Under the pieces are notes generated by a model. That model made no database searches. It was not told the origin of the DNA and saw nothing but the letters and a program-made list of their open reading frames with translations. Source: Actinomycetota bacterium (GTDB lineage: Bacteria; Actinomycetota; Actinomycetes; Streptosporangiales; Streptosporangiaceae). Taken from it: a stretch of DNA of 64,000 nucleotides. This document shows positions 27,191 to 37,257 of the stretch, piece after piece; the stretch's first letter is position 1, and each line of letters begins with the position of its first letter. The stretch is from the NCBI GenBank assembly GCA_027314515.1, contig DAHVAR010000179.1, forward strand, positions 1-64,000, read 5' to 3'. The translations under genes and the position numbers were made by a program.

Positions 27191-29638
27191 GTGCAGGTGA
27201 CAGCAGACTTCGGCGGCCGCATCGGCACCACCTGGCGGGATAGCCAGCCATGGTGGCCGGCCGAGCCCGCTCCCCCGGCCGGGGCACCCAACATCGTGCT
27301 CGTCGTCCTCGATGACGTCGGCTACGCGCAGATCGGCTGCTACGGCTCGGACATCGAGACGCCGGTACTCGACGGCCTGGCCGCCTCGGGTGTCCGGCTG
27401 GCGAACTTTCACACCACCGCGCTGTGCTCGCCGACCCGCGCCTGCCTGCTGACCGGCCGCAACCACCACCGCAGTGGAATGGGCCGGGTCGCCGACCTGG
27501 CTATCGGCTATCCCGGCTACTGGGGGAAGCCACCGCGGGAGAACGGCTATCTGCCGGAGATCCTGCGCGCCGCCGGCTATGCAAGCTACGCGGTCGGTAA
27601 ATGGCACCTGTCACCCGAAGACGAGACCAGCATGGCGGCATCTCGGGCCAGCTGGCCGCTGGCGCGGGGCTTCGACCGCTGGTACGGGTTCCATGGCGGC
27701 GAGACGCACCAGTTCGTGCCCGCCCTGTATCACGACAACCACGCGGTGCGCCCGCCCAGGTCCGCCGGAGACGGCTACCACCTCACCGAAGACCTCGCCG
27801 ACCGCGCCATCGAGTTTCTCGGCGACCTGCGGGCCGTCGATGCTGCCAAGCCGTTCTTTCTGTACTTCGCGACCGGGGCGTGCCACTCACCGCACCAGCC
27901 GCCGGCCCGCTGGCTCGAGCGCTATCGCGGCCGGTTCGAAGCGGGCTGGGACTCCTGGCGCGACCAGGTCTTCGCCCGCCAGCTGGCAACGGGCCTGCTC
28001 CCGGCCGGCACAGCGCTGTCGCCGCGGCCACCGTGGGTGCCCGCGTGGGACTCGCTGGCCCCGCGCGAGCGCCAGGTCGCCGCGCGCTTCATGGAGTGCT
28101 TCGCGGGGTTCCTGTCGCATGCCGACGAGCAGGTCGGCCGTCTCCTGGACTTTCTGCGGGAACGGGGTGAACTCGGCAACACCATAGTCTGCGTGGTCTC
28201 GGATAACGGCGCCAGCGCCGAGGGCGGTGCCGAGGGCTCGATCAACGACGTGCGGCTGGTGAACATCGACCCCGCACCGCCAGACGAGATGTTCGCCCGG
28301 CTCGGCGACATCGGCGGTCCGCTGACGCACAACAACTATCCGTGGGGCTGGACGATGGCCGGCAATACCCCGTTCCGGCGGTGGAAGCGGGAGGTGCACG
28401 AGGGCGGTGTAGCCGATCCTTGCATCATCTCCTGGCCGCGCGGCGGGCAGCGGGGACTGCTCGCCGCCGGTGCGATCCGGCACCAGTTCGCGCACGCCAT
28501 CGACGTCCTGCCGACGCTGACCGAACTGGCCGGCATCCCGCTGCCCGGGCAGATCGACGGCATCGCGCAGGCACCCGTCGACGGCATCAGCTTCGCCTAC
28601 CTGCTGCCGCCGGGCACGCAGGCCGAGCCGGGACGGCACGAGACGCAGTACTTCGAGATGTTCGGGTCGCGGGCGATCTACCACCGCGGCTGGAAGGCGG
28701 TCACTTTCCACCCGGTAGGGCCGCTGTATGACGATCAGAACCCGAACGCGCCGTTCGAGGACGACGTCTGGGAGCTCTACCACGTGGCCGAGGACTTGTC
28801 CGAGTCACGGGACCTGGCGCGAGACCACCCCGGCTTGCTGGCTGAGCTGATCGAGCTGTGGTGGGCGCAGGCCCGCCGCAACCAGGTCCTGCCGCTCGAC
28901 AACCGGGTGCTGTGGGCGCTGGTGCATCCCAAGCCGGACCGCCGCGAGCCGCGCGACGAGTTCCGCTATCACCAGGGCGGGGCACCGGTTCCGGAGGCGG
29001 TCGCGGTCAACGTCCGTAACAGGTCGCATCTCATCACGGTCGACCTCACGACTCCGGCTGCGACGAGCCCCGGCGCGGCCATTCCCGGCGCGGCCATTCC
29101 CGGCGCGGCCATTCCCGGCGCGGCTAGCCCCGGTTCGGCTAGCCCCAGTGCCGACGACACGGGCGGTGCTGGCGACGCGGGCGGTGCCGACGACACGGGC
29201 GGTGCCGACGGCGTGCTGCTGGCGCTCGGCTCGGCCCTCGGCGGCTGGTCGCTGCACATCCTGCGCGGCAGGGTTCGTTACGTGCACAACCTTTACGGGA
29301 AGGAGCGGCACGTCGTGGAGGCCAGCGAGATCATCCCGCCGGGCGACCATCGAGTCGAGTACGAGTTCAGCAAGGACGACGGTCTCGGCGGCATCGGAGT
29401 GCTGCGCTGTGACGGGCGCGAAATCGGCCGCGGCGTGATCCCCAGGTTCACCCCGTCCGGCTTCAGCGGCACCGGAGTGGGCCTGACCTGCGGCTACGAG
29501 TGGGGTCCTGCGATCGGCACTGGCTACACAGCGCCGTTCCCGTTCCCCGGCATGATCCGCCGGGCTGTTGTCAGGACCACTGGCCCGGTCGTCCGCGACC
29601 CGCTTGCCGAGCTCGAGGCAATCCTCTCGGAACAGTAG
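27191..29638 (+). CDS. Arylsulfatase (sulfatase family)
   Basis: NIVLVVLDDVGYAQIGCYGSDIETPVLDGLA; formylglycine motif LCSPTRACLLTGRN. Confidence 0.95.
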   Translation: MQVTADFGGRIGTTWRDSQPWWPAEPAPPAGAPNIVLVVLDDVGYAQIGCYGSDIETPVLDGLAASGVRLANFHTTALCSPTRACLLTGRNHHRSGMGRVADLAIGYPGYWGKPPRENGYLPEILRAAGYASYAVGKWHLSPEDETSMAASRASWPLARGFDRWYGFHGGETHQFVPALYHDNHAVRPPRSAGDGYHLTEDLADRAIEFLGDLRAVDAAKPFFLYFATGACHSPHQPPARWLERYRGRFEAGWDSWRDQVFARQLATGLLPAGTALSPRPPWVPAWDSLAPRERQVAARFMECFAGFLSHADEQVGRLLDFLRERGELGNTIVCVVSDNGASAEGGAEGSINDVRLVNIDPAPPDEMFARLGDIGGPLTHNNYPWGWTMAGNTPFRRWKREVHEGGVADPCIISWPRGGQRGLLAAGAIRHQFAHAIDVLPTLTELAGIPLPGQIDGIAQAPVDGISFAYLLPPGTQAEPGRHETQYFEMFGSRAIYHRGWKAVTFHPVGPLYDDQNPNAPFEDDVWELYHVAEDLSESRDLARDHPGLLAELIELWWAQARRNQVLPLDNRVLWALVHPKPDRREPRDEFRYHQGGAPVPEAVAVNVRNRSHLITVDLTTPAATSPGAAIPGAAIPGAAIPGAASPGSASPSADDTGGAGDAGGADDTGGADGVLLALGSALGGWSLHILRGRVRYVHNLYGKERHVVEASEIIPPGDHRVEYEFSKDDGLGGIGVLRCDGREIGRGVIPRFTPSGFSGTGVGLTCGYEWGPAIGTGYTAPFPFPGMIRRAVVRTTGPVVRDPLAELEAILSEQ
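29072..29146. repeat. Five 15-bp in-frame repeats in sulfatase linker (GAAIP/GAASP)
   Basis: GGCGCGGCCATTCCC units, read directly. Confidence 0.9.
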
Positions 29639-29698
29639 GCCCGTCACCGGCCAGGCGCATAACCGACCAGCAGCCAACCCCGGCCAACCCAGATCCCA

Positions 29699-29738
29699 GC
29701 GAACCAAAACCCCAGCAGCCGACTCCCTGTTGGTTCGC
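29699..29738. terminator. Candidate bidirectional stem-loop between convergent genes
   Basis: GCGAACCAA...TTGGTTCGC perfect 9-bp stem; lies between sulfatase (+) and ASCH-like gene (-); no clear U-tract. Confidence 0.4.
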
Positions 29739-29821
29739 CGGGGATAAAAGGACTATTTCAGGCGGCAGAAGCCTGGAAAGTAACAGGATGTGCGCCGGAC
29801 CGGCCGGGCAGCGCTCGCCAG

Positions 29822-30118
29822 CTAGGTCTCGCCGTCGGCGAGGTGGAACTCGACCCGGTACACCAGCGTGTCGTCGCCGATCGGCCCGGCGTGCGCGGCC
29901 CGCTGCCGCAGCGTGTCCCGGTCGGCCTCACCGGACCGCTGGACGTCCTCCGCGCTGACCGAACTGAACGGCACAAGCTCGACGGCGTCCACCTCGATCA
30001 TCGCCGGGCCGACCCGGTACCGGCCGCCGACGCGCACCCTGGGCCGCTGCCAGAGCCGGATAGAGACCGTCACCTCGCCAGCGATAACCGCGGGCCGCAG
30101 GTCCGGACTGAAGTCCAC
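29822..30118 (-). CDS. Small ASCH-domain-like protein
   Basis: Compact 98 aa beta-rich sequence PAVIAGEVTVSIRLWQRPRVRVGGRYRVGPAMIEVDAVELV; family call tentative. Confidence 0.55.
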   Translation of the reverse strand: MDFSPDLRPAVIAGEVTVSIRLWQRPRVRVGGRYRVGPAMIEVDAVELVPFSSVSAEDVQRSGEADRDTLRQRAAHAGPIGDDTLVYRVEFHLADGET

Positions 30119-30152
30119 TCATCCACATTAGCTTCCGCCGGTCCCGGCACTG

Positions 30153-30194
30153 CCCTGACCGGCGGCCCCTGACCGGCGGCCCCTGACCGGCGGC
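30153..30194. repeat. Three perfect 14-bp tandem repeats CCCTGACCGGCGGC
   Basis: Read directly, intergenic. Confidence 0.9.
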
Positions 30195-30245
30195 GGTAGC
30201 CGATGACCGGTGGCCGATGACCCGGATCTACCGCGCGCCGGTGCG

Positions 30246-30743
30246 CTACCCGTTGGCGAGCTGCTCGCGAAGGATGTCGGCGTGTCCGCAGTGCTGGGCA
30301 AGCTCGCGCAGTACGTGCAGGTACACCCAGCGCAGCGGAAGCGGGCCGCGGCGATTCCCGCGGACGATGTCGTCGAGCCCCAGGCCTGAGGTTGCCTTCC
30401 GCGATGCCTCGCATGCCTCGCGGTGTGCTTGCCGGACAGCGGCGATGGTGTCGTCGTCAGCGAGGATGAACGACTCGTCCGGGGTCGCCGGGATGCCGAT
30501 CTCGGCGCGTGACCGGCAGGTGATCGCCTCATCGAACCAGACCTTCTCGACGAACGTCGCGTGCTTGACCAGGCCCAGCAGCGTGGTGCGCGACGGCACC
30601 AGCGACCGCCTCGCCTGCTCCTGCGTCAGCCCGTCCAGGCAGCCGTTGAGCGCACTGCGATGCTCGTCAAGGAAGGCCTCGAACTGGGCCTTGGCTGGCC
30701 GACCGATAACGTCATCGGCGAAGGTCGCTGGGAACGAAGACAT
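30246..30743 (-). CDS. DinB/DUF664 family protein
   Basis: FEAFLDEHRSALNGCLDGLTQEQARRSLVPSRTTLLGLVKHATFVEKVWF; LRELAQHCGHADILREQL. Confidence 0.85.
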   Translation of the reverse strand: MSSFPATFADDVIGRPAKAQFEAFLDEHRSALNGCLDGLTQEQARRSLVPSRTTLLGLVKHATFVEKVWFDEAITCRSRAEIGIPATPDESFILADDDTIAAVRQAHREACEASRKATSGLGLDDIVRGNRRGPLPLRWVYLHVLRELAQHCGHADILREQLANG

Positions 30744-30773
30744 GACCGCATCATCGCAGCACCGGTCCGGGGG

Positions 30774-31553
30774 CTAGTGATGGGTGCTCTCCTCCGGCTC
30801 CTGATACCAGCGGACCCGGTCCCCGACTCGCGCGCGCAGCTTCCAGCGCCGTGATTTCGGGGCGTCCTCCGCCGCCGCGATGAGGACGGCGCTCTGAGCG
30901 GCGGGATCATGACTCGCGCCGGACGGCACCAGCTCCGGCTTCTCGGCAGTGAGCCCGCGGATCTTGTCCAGGTTCATCGTGACCGTGCGCCACCAGCCCC
31001 AGTCGTCCCCGACGATGGGCCGGAACAAGCCGAGGGAGATCGTGCCTGCTTCAGCGCCATCCCGCACCGGGTAGCCGGAGAGCAAGTACACGATGTCGCG
31101 GACGTCCTTCTCGTTCAGCTTGACGATCTGCAGTTTGGACAGCAGCACGTCAAGCGGGTCAAGGGTGTACGGCATGCGGGCGATCCGGTCACGGAAATCG
31201 AGCTCGTGGCACATGGCCAGCTTGTCGATCAGCACGTCGATGGGCCGGCCGCTGACGGCCGACACGAAGTAGAGCTGCTTGTGCCCGTACAGCGCGTTGA
31301 AGTTCTTGTCCGGCTGGTGGCCCTGCTCGAGCATGAAGCTCTGCAGCGCCTTCCGGGAGGAGGTCACGGAGGCCAGGTCGATATCCTGCAGGCCGGCGGC
31401 CGGACGGGGCGGGTAGTCCGGGCACAGCACGCGTACCGCCATGCCGCCGAGCAGGCGCACCGTAATGCCTTGCTGCGCGGCGGCCTGGATCAGGCTCATG
31501 GCCTCGGCCATTGCCTCCGGCGGGGCGGCGGGCACCTGGGCTGCATCTGTCAT
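30774..31553 (-). CDS. Nucleotidyltransferase-fold protein
   Basis: VRLLGGMAVRVLCPDYPPRPAAGLQDIDLAS (GG..., DxD-like); start likely ATG 31553. Confidence 0.65.
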   Translation of the reverse strand: MTDAAQVPAAPPEAMAEAMSLIQAAAQQGITVRLLGGMAVRVLCPDYPPRPAAGLQDIDLASVTSSRKALQSFMLEQGHQPDKNFNALYGHKQLYFVSAVSGRPIDVLIDKLAMCHELDFRDRIARMPYTLDPLDVLLSKLQIVKLNEKDVRDIVYLLSGYPVRDGAEAGTISLGLFRPIVGDDWGWWRTVTMNLDKIRGLTAEKPELVPSGASHDPAAQSAVLIAAAEDAPKSRRWKLRARVGDRVRWYQEPEESTHH

Positions 31554-31561
31554 TGGCACGC

Positions 31562-32545
31562 TCAGCCTTCCACTCGGAAAAAGCGCTCGATCCCGTCGGC
31601 GCTCACGTCGACCAGGTAGCCGCGCACGATCCCGTAGGCAGCCTCGCTGCCGGGATTGAGGCACAGTGTCGGGCCGATCTTCGCATCCCCTGCCGATTCG
31701 TGAATATGGCCGTGCAGGCTGAGCAGCGGGTGCAGTTGCTCGACGGCTTCACGCACGCCGGTCGAGCCGACCGGGCCGCGCAACAGGTCGCCGGCCGACA
31801 CGATCGGGCGCATGTTGTCATCAAGCACCGGCGCGATGTCGAGCCCGGAGTCGTACGGCGGGCAGTGCGTCAGCAAGATCGTGCGGCGCGGGTCCTTCAC
31901 CTGGTCACCGAGACGGAAGATCGCCTCACGGAAGTCGTGCTCGGAGATCTCGCGCGGGGTGGACCAGGGGGTAGGGCTGGACAGGCCCAGCCCGATCACC
32001 TCCAGGCCACCGGGCAATTCGGCCACCCTGCGGTCGACGTTGATGACGCGCTCACTGGCGGACAGCGGTTCGTCGATCTCATACGGATCGTCATTGCCGG
32101 GGATCAGGAAGACCGGAACATCGCAGCCCTCCAGCCGGTCGGCTGCCACCGTCATCCATTCGGTCACCTGGTCACGGATCTGCCGGGCGAACAGCTTGCT
32201 GAGCTCGCCGGCATCGCCGTGCAGGGCATCCACCTCAGCGCGGGTGGTGTGGAACGGGTAGTAGCCGAGCGCGGCGATGTCCCGGTCCAGGTCCTGCAGT
32301 TCCCGCTCGTTCCTCGGCCGTCGCTTCTGGCCGAGCAACTCTGCCGCCCACCCGTCGTCGTCCTGAACCACTGGCACGATCGCCTTGCCGGTGAGATCAC
32401 CCGCATACAGCACAGCATCTGCCTTGTAGATGTTCATCCGCACGGCGTTCAGCATCTTCCGCCAGGCCGGCGCGGACGCGTGGAAGTCCGAGACCACGTA
32501 CAGCCGGACGACGTCCTTCTTTGGTTTCCTGCCAAGAAACGGCAT
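31562..32545 (-). CDS. Calcineurin-like metallophosphoesterase
   Basis: VVSDFHA, AGDLTG, GNDD, LTHCPPYDSG, LHGHIHES motifs. Confidence 0.9.
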   Translation of the reverse strand: MPFLGRKPKKDVVRLYVVSDFHASAPAWRKMLNAVRMNIYKADAVLYAGDLTGKAIVPVVQDDDGWAAELLGQKRRPRNERELQDLDRDIAALGYYPFHTTRAEVDALHGDAGELSKLFARQIRDQVTEWMTVAADRLEGCDVPVFLIPGNDDPYEIDEPLSASERVINVDRRVAELPGGLEVIGLGLSSPTPWSTPREISEHDFREAIFRLGDQVKDPRRTILLTHCPPYDSGLDIAPVLDDNMRPIVSAGDLLRGPVGSTGVREAVEQLHPLLSLHGHIHESAGDAKIGPTLCLNPGSEAAYGIVRGYLVDVSADGIERFFRVEG

Positions 32546-32580
32546 GCTGCCTCTTCCTCACTCGGCCCGCGGCAGCACGC

Positions 32581-34287
32581 TCACTCGCTGGCACCGGGCC
32601 TGGCATACACGATACGGCCGCCCGCCATGGTCAGGTCCACCTGCGCAGTCCCGATCTCCCCGGCCGGGTAGTCGAACAGGTTGCGGTCCAGGACCGTCAG
32701 ATCCGCGCGGTAACCAGCCTGGATGGTGCCGGTGTCATCGAAATGATTGACGCGCGCGGAGCCTGCCGTGGCGGCGGCCAGAGCGGTCGGCAGGTCGAGC
32801 CGCTCGGCCGGCAGGAACGGCTCGCGGCTACGCGGCTCCGGATCGGCCGCGATGTCCCACGGTGCCATCCGGTTGACCGCCACATGCAGCAGCCACAACG
32901 GGTTGGGGCTGGAGACCGGCCAGTCGCTGCCGATCGCGAGGCTCGCGCCGCCCCGGGCCAGGCTGCCGAACGGGTACTGCCGGGCCGAGCGCTCCGGCCC
33001 CAGGAACGGCAGGGTGAGTTCCGTCATCTGGCGGTCGTAGCAGGCCCACAGGGTCTGGGCATTCGCGGTGACATCAAGCTGCCTGAACCTGGCCAGGTCA
33101 TCCGGATGCACGACCTGCAAGTGCGCGATGTGGTGCCGCAGGTCATTCGGGCCGTTGGCGGAGCGCGCCGCCGTGAATGCGTCCAGGGCATCACGGACCG
33201 CGCGGTCGCCGATCGCGTGCACATGAACCTGGAAGCCGAGCCCGTCCAGCCGGACTATCACTCGCCGCAGCAGGGCCGGCTCGAGGTAGCTGAGTCCCGC
33301 GCTGTGGCTCGCCGGGGCGACTCCGCCCAGGTAATCGGCCTGCAAAGCGGCGGTGAAGTTCTCGCAGACGCCGTCCTGCATGATCTTTACGGTGCCCGCG
33401 CTGAAGGAGCCATGCGTGGCGGCAGCACGTCGCTCGACAAGCTCGGCGACCTGCTCCTCGACGTGATCTTCGCCTCGCGTCCGGTCCCACCACAGTGCCC
33501 CGACGACGCGGCCGGTAAGACGGCCGTCCGCCGCCACCTGCTGATAGGCCTCGTAACAATCGGGAACGCCGGGATAGTCGCCGACGATTGCCTCCTGCCA
33601 CGCGGTAATTCCGAGCTCGTGCAGGTATCGCTGGCCTTCCAGCACGCCGGCGATCCGCTGTTGCAGGGTGGGCGCCGGGATCACCGATTCCACCAGCCGC
33701 ATCGCGCCCTCTTGCAGGGCACCGACAGGCCGGCCCTCGCTGTCCCGCTCGATCCGGCCATCCGGCGGGTCCGGCGTGCCGGCGTCTACGCCCGCCCGCC
33801 GCAGCGCTGCCGAGTTCGCCCAGCCGCCGTGGTGATCCCGGTTGATCAGGAACGCCGGGCGGTCCCCGGTGACCTCGTCCAGGGCGGCGGCGGTCGGAAT
33901 GCCGCCGGGGAAGGCGTCCATGTGCCAGCCAGCGCCGGTGATCCACTCCTCGCCTGGATGACTGCTGGCGTAGGCGGCAACGTGCCGCAGGTACCCGGCG
34001 CGCCCGTGCACCTGCGTGAGGTCACAGCGGAGCCGGTCGAGCCCGCCGCCGGAGGCGTGCACGTGCGCGTCCTGAAAGCCGGGCACCAGCATCCGGCCGC
34101 GCAGGTCGATGACCGTCGTGCCGGCGCCGATGAACGGGCGCACGTCCGACTCTGAGCCGACTGCCATGATCCTGTCGCCGTTGACTGCCACGGCCTGAGC
34201 CCAGCTGCGGGCAGCGTTGACCCGATAGATGGCACCGCTGACGAAGGCGAAGTCGGCCGGCCTGGCCGCGCCGGAGATGCTCACCAT
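32581..34287 (-). CDS. Amidohydrolase family protein (YtcJ-like)
   Basis: LVPGFQDAHVHASGGG; HVHAIGDRAVRDALDAF; LAIGSDWPVSSPNP; start likely ATG 34287. Confidence 0.9.
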   Translation of the reverse strand: MVSISGAARPADFAFVSGAIYRVNAARSWAQAVAVNGDRIMAVGSESDVRPFIGAGTTVIDLRGRMLVPGFQDAHVHASGGGLDRLRCDLTQVHGRAGYLRHVAAYASSHPGEEWITGAGWHMDAFPGGIPTAAALDEVTGDRPAFLINRDHHGGWANSAALRRAGVDAGTPDPPDGRIERDSEGRPVGALQEGAMRLVESVIPAPTLQQRIAGVLEGQRYLHELGITAWQEAIVGDYPGVPDCYEAYQQVAADGRLTGRVVGALWWDRTRGEDHVEEQVAELVERRAAATHGSFSAGTVKIMQDGVCENFTAALQADYLGGVAPASHSAGLSYLEPALLRRVIVRLDGLGFQVHVHAIGDRAVRDALDAFTAARSANGPNDLRHHIAHLQVVHPDDLARFRQLDVTANAQTLWACYDRQMTELTLPFLGPERSARQYPFGSLARGGASLAIGSDWPVSSPNPLWLLHVAVNRMAPWDIAADPEPRSREPFLPAERLDLPTALAAATAGSARVNHFDDTGTIQAGYRADLTVLDRNLFDYPAGEIGTAQVDLTMAGGRIVYARPGASE

Positions 34288-34316
34288 GCGATTACTGGCA
34301 CCACGCGATCGCCGGC

Positions 34317-36146
34317 TCAGTCCGGCGGGACGGTCTTGTACAGCAGCGACAGGTCGATGCCGTTTATCCGGTTCTGGATGTCGCGGATCCAGTAGATGAT
34401 GACGGCGATCACCACGACGCCGAGCATGAACGTCACGCCGGAGGTGTTCAGGTAGCTCAGCACGCTCTGCGATGCGCCAGGCTTGAGCAGGTGCTTGATC
34501 GCGGTAATGATCGGATCGATGCCCGCGTACCAGTACACGATCGCGCCGAACGCCAGCCACACCACACCCATCACCGGAAGCCATCTTCGCCATGGCGCGC
34601 TGCGAAGCAGGTCAGGCCGGGTGAACGGGGCGACGATGGCATTGACGCCAGGCATGAGCCAGGCGAGCAGCGCACACAGCCCGCTGAACCACGCCGACCC
34701 GGCCAGGTCCAGCTTGCCGCCTGGCGCGACGCTGGCGGGCAGGAAGGAGAAGTTCTCCAAGACCACCAGCGCCACGGAGATGCCGACGAGGGTCAGGATC
34801 GCGTTCAGCGGGGCGCGGACCCGTTCGTTGATCTTGCAGAACCAGCTCGGCACCTGCCGGTCCAGGCCCCATGCCAGCACTATCCGGCTCATGAAGTTGA
34901 TGTAGACGGGGATCAGCACGAACGGCAGGATGCCGCCGAAGAAGTTGATCACCAGGAACAGGAACCAGCCGCCGGGCCGCGACATGGCGGCCAGCAAAGG
35001 CGCCGCATTCGGCTGGCCCAGCGGCGTCTTCGGGCTGCCTGACCAGAACAGCGCGCTCCAGCCGAGCTGAAGCTTGAAGCCGAGCCGCCGGGACAGCAGG
35101 TCGATGTAGACCGAGTTCAGCAGGACGCCGATGGACAGCGCGCCCAGCACCGCGATCATGATGCCGCGCTTGATGTTGCCGCGGACCTCGCCGGCGATGT
35201 AGGCGCTGTACTGGAAACCGATGTAATTGAACAGCACCAGGAAGACGAAGATCGACAGCGTTGACGGAACGAAACTCACGCCGTGCCCGGCGACCCCGTA
35301 GGTGTCGGCCGCCTTCTGGATCTGCGCCACCGTCATGCCGGTGTAGCGCGGCAGGTTCGCGTCCAGGTGCGACGGGCTGATGAGTGGCAGCCCCGCGAAG
35401 AACATCAGGAGGGCCGCAGCGACGCCGGCCGCTGCTAGCACCGTGACGATGCGATGCAGCCTGCGGGTGGGCTGGATGACGACGATCACCACCAGCAGCA
35501 GCACGACCAGGCTGGCAATGAAGCCTGGCCACTCGGTGATCGCGCCGCCCTGGCTGAACCAGTTGTCGGCGCCCTTGAAGAACGAGGACCCGGTGCCAAC
35601 CCAGACGATCAGACCGTCGATCTGCAGGTTGCGCAGTATGACCGGGATCTCGAACGCGATGACGGCAAGCGAGGCGAAGCACAGCGTGAATCCCTCTAGC
35701 CAGCCCAGGAACGGCCCGGCCTTCGGGATGAACCGGCTGGTGAACACGTAGTCACCGCCGGACCGGGGCATGACCGTGGCCAGCGACGAGAAGATCAGCG
35801 CGAGCAGGACGCCGAAGCACGCGGTGATGATGGCCGCCCAGCCGTAGGTGGAGAACGGGCCGAGCAGCCCGACCGGCAGGAACGCCAGCCCGTAGAACGC
35901 CGTGTACCAGCCGACGCCGGTTCCGATGAACGCGGCTGTGTTATAGAACAGCGCGTTGAGGACGCTGACCTCGCGCACCAAACCGGATGACTGCCGAACG
36001 AACAGGCTCGCCCCGCCTGGCGACGGGGCTGCTGACTGTCCGCTGGGAACGGCGCCTTCGGCCACCGCGCATCCCTTCCCCGGCGGCGCCACGCCAGGCG
36101 CGATTGCCGGTTCTCTGCCCTGCCCAGGTTCTCTTTTAGTTCGCAC
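34317..36146 (-). CDS. APC-superfamily amino acid permease
   Basis: 12-TM-like; ATVMPRSGGDYVFTSRFIPKAGPFLGWLEG. Confidence 0.9.
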   Translation of the reverse strand: MRTKREPGQGREPAIAPGVAPPGKGCAVAEGAVPSGQSAAPSPGGASLFVRQSSGLVREVSVLNALFYNTAAFIGTGVGWYTAFYGLAFLPVGLLGPFSTYGWAAIITACFGVLLALIFSSLATVMPRSGGDYVFTSRFIPKAGPFLGWLEGFTLCFASLAVIAFEIPVILRNLQIDGLIVWVGTGSSFFKGADNWFSQGGAITEWPGFIASLVVLLLVVIVVIQPTRRLHRIVTVLAAAGVAAALLMFFAGLPLISPSHLDANLPRYTGMTVAQIQKAADTYGVAGHGVSFVPSTLSIFVFLVLFNYIGFQYSAYIAGEVRGNIKRGIMIAVLGALSIGVLLNSVYIDLLSRRLGFKLQLGWSALFWSGSPKTPLGQPNAAPLLAAMSRPGGWFLFLVINFFGGILPFVLIPVYINFMSRIVLAWGLDRQVPSWFCKINERVRAPLNAILTLVGISVALVVLENFSFLPASVAPGGKLDLAGSAWFSGLCALLAWLMPGVNAIVAPFTRPDLLRSAPWRRWLPVMGVVWLAFGAIVYWYAGIDPIITAIKHLLKPGASQSVLSYLNTSGVTFMLGVVVIAVIIYWIRDIQNRINGIDLSLLYKTVPPD

Positions 36147-36266
36147 GATTGCGGGATCGGATTTCCAAGTTAACAGCGTGACTTCTGCATCGCAATGGTC
36201 CTGCGGAGGGCCAGATTCCGCGCCCCGCGCCGCTGAGCCGCAGCCGACCGCCGGCCGATTGAGCCG

Positions 36267-37187
36267 CTAACGGTGAGCGCCGCCGGTCAGCGCGGCTGCC
36301 GGGTTGGCGGTCACCAGGCTCTGCGCTTCCTGGCGGTCGAGCCCGGCATCGATGAGCAGCGGCAGGAAATCGGTCAGCAGATAGCCGTAGCCAGGGCCGC
36401 CGTCAGCCCGCAGGTGCCCGCGCAGGAAGACATCGTGCGACAGCAGCACCTGGGCGCCGAAGCCGGCCCGCACCAGGGCCAGCACGTAGTCCACCGCCCG
36501 GCGCAGATCGTAGGCAGTGCCGGTGCCGATCGAGTCGAAGGAGACATAGCTGCCCTGCCGAGCGAGCGCCAGATGGTAGTCCGGGATCGGGACCGTGTCG
36601 GCGTGACCGACGATGACCCGCCGCGGGTCCACGCCCTCCTCGCCGAGCAGCCGCAGTTGCTCCAGGCCGACCGGCCACCGGGCCGCGTGCGTGCTGATCG
36701 TCAGCCCGGTCCGCAGGTGCGCGCGTGCCGCCGCCCGGAAGGACCGCTCTTCAGCCGCCGAGATATACCACTTGTCGGCGCCGATCTCGCCGATGATGCC
36801 GGCCCGGATGCCGGTCTGGTGCACGCCTTCCTCGATGTCCGCGACCATCTCATCCGCGATGGCATCAACGGCGTGCCGGTCGAACCACTCGCGGTTCAGG
36901 TACGGATCCCGGTAATGGCCGCAGCCCATGATGATGGTGACGCCAGCCGCCCTGGCGACTCGCTGGAGCGCTGCGGGATCCCGGCCGATCTCGTCCGGCG
37001 TCAGGTCGACCAGGGTCTGCCCGCCTGCCTCGCGCAGCAAGCCGAGTTCCTGGCGCGCCAGGTGCTCGTCGTTGAGCAGTCCGGTACCCCGGTACTCCCG
37101 GACCAGGTCAGCGAACACGTGCTCGTGCGGCAGCACGACTCCGAGGTCGGACGCCTCGACGGGGCCGGTGACAGACATGACCTGCAT
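36267..37187 (-). CDS. Phosphotriesterase-family metal-dependent hydrolase
   Basis: GVVLPHEHVFADL; GIIGEIGADKW; STHAARW; VIVGHADTVP; LLSHDVFLRG. Confidence 0.85.
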   Translation of the reverse strand: MQVMSVTGPVEASDLGVVLPHEHVFADLVREYRGTGLLNDEHLARQELGLLREAGGQTLVDLTPDEIGRDPAALQRVARAAGVTIIMGCGHYRDPYLNREWFDRHAVDAIADEMVADIEEGVHQTGIRAGIIGEIGADKWYISAAEERSFRAAARAHLRTGLTISTHAARWPVGLEQLRLLGEEGVDPRRVIVGHADTVPIPDYHLALARQGSYVSFDSIGTGTAYDLRRAVDYVLALVRAGFGAQVLLSHDVFLRGHLRADGGPGYGYLLTDFLPLLIDAGLDRQEAQSLVTANPAAALTGGAHR

Positions 37188-37257
37188 GGCGTCATTGTGC
37201 CCGCTGGCCGGCCTAAACTCATGGCCAGCGCGTCAGCGGCCGACAGCCTGGAGTGGC

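Noticed and set aside
30774-32545. Nucleotidyltransferase plus phosphoesterase as a toxin-antitoxin or defence module
   Set aside because: No HEPN, AbiEi or other defence partner nearby; evidence too weak to call it that.
32521-34155. 544-aa plus-strand ORF
   Set aside because: Antisense to the YtcJ-like amidohydrolase with intact motifs; composition artefact.
36267-37187. Phosphotriesterase-family protein as an organophosphate-degrading enzyme
   Set aside because: Family members have varied lactonase/other activities; substrate cannot be read from sequence.
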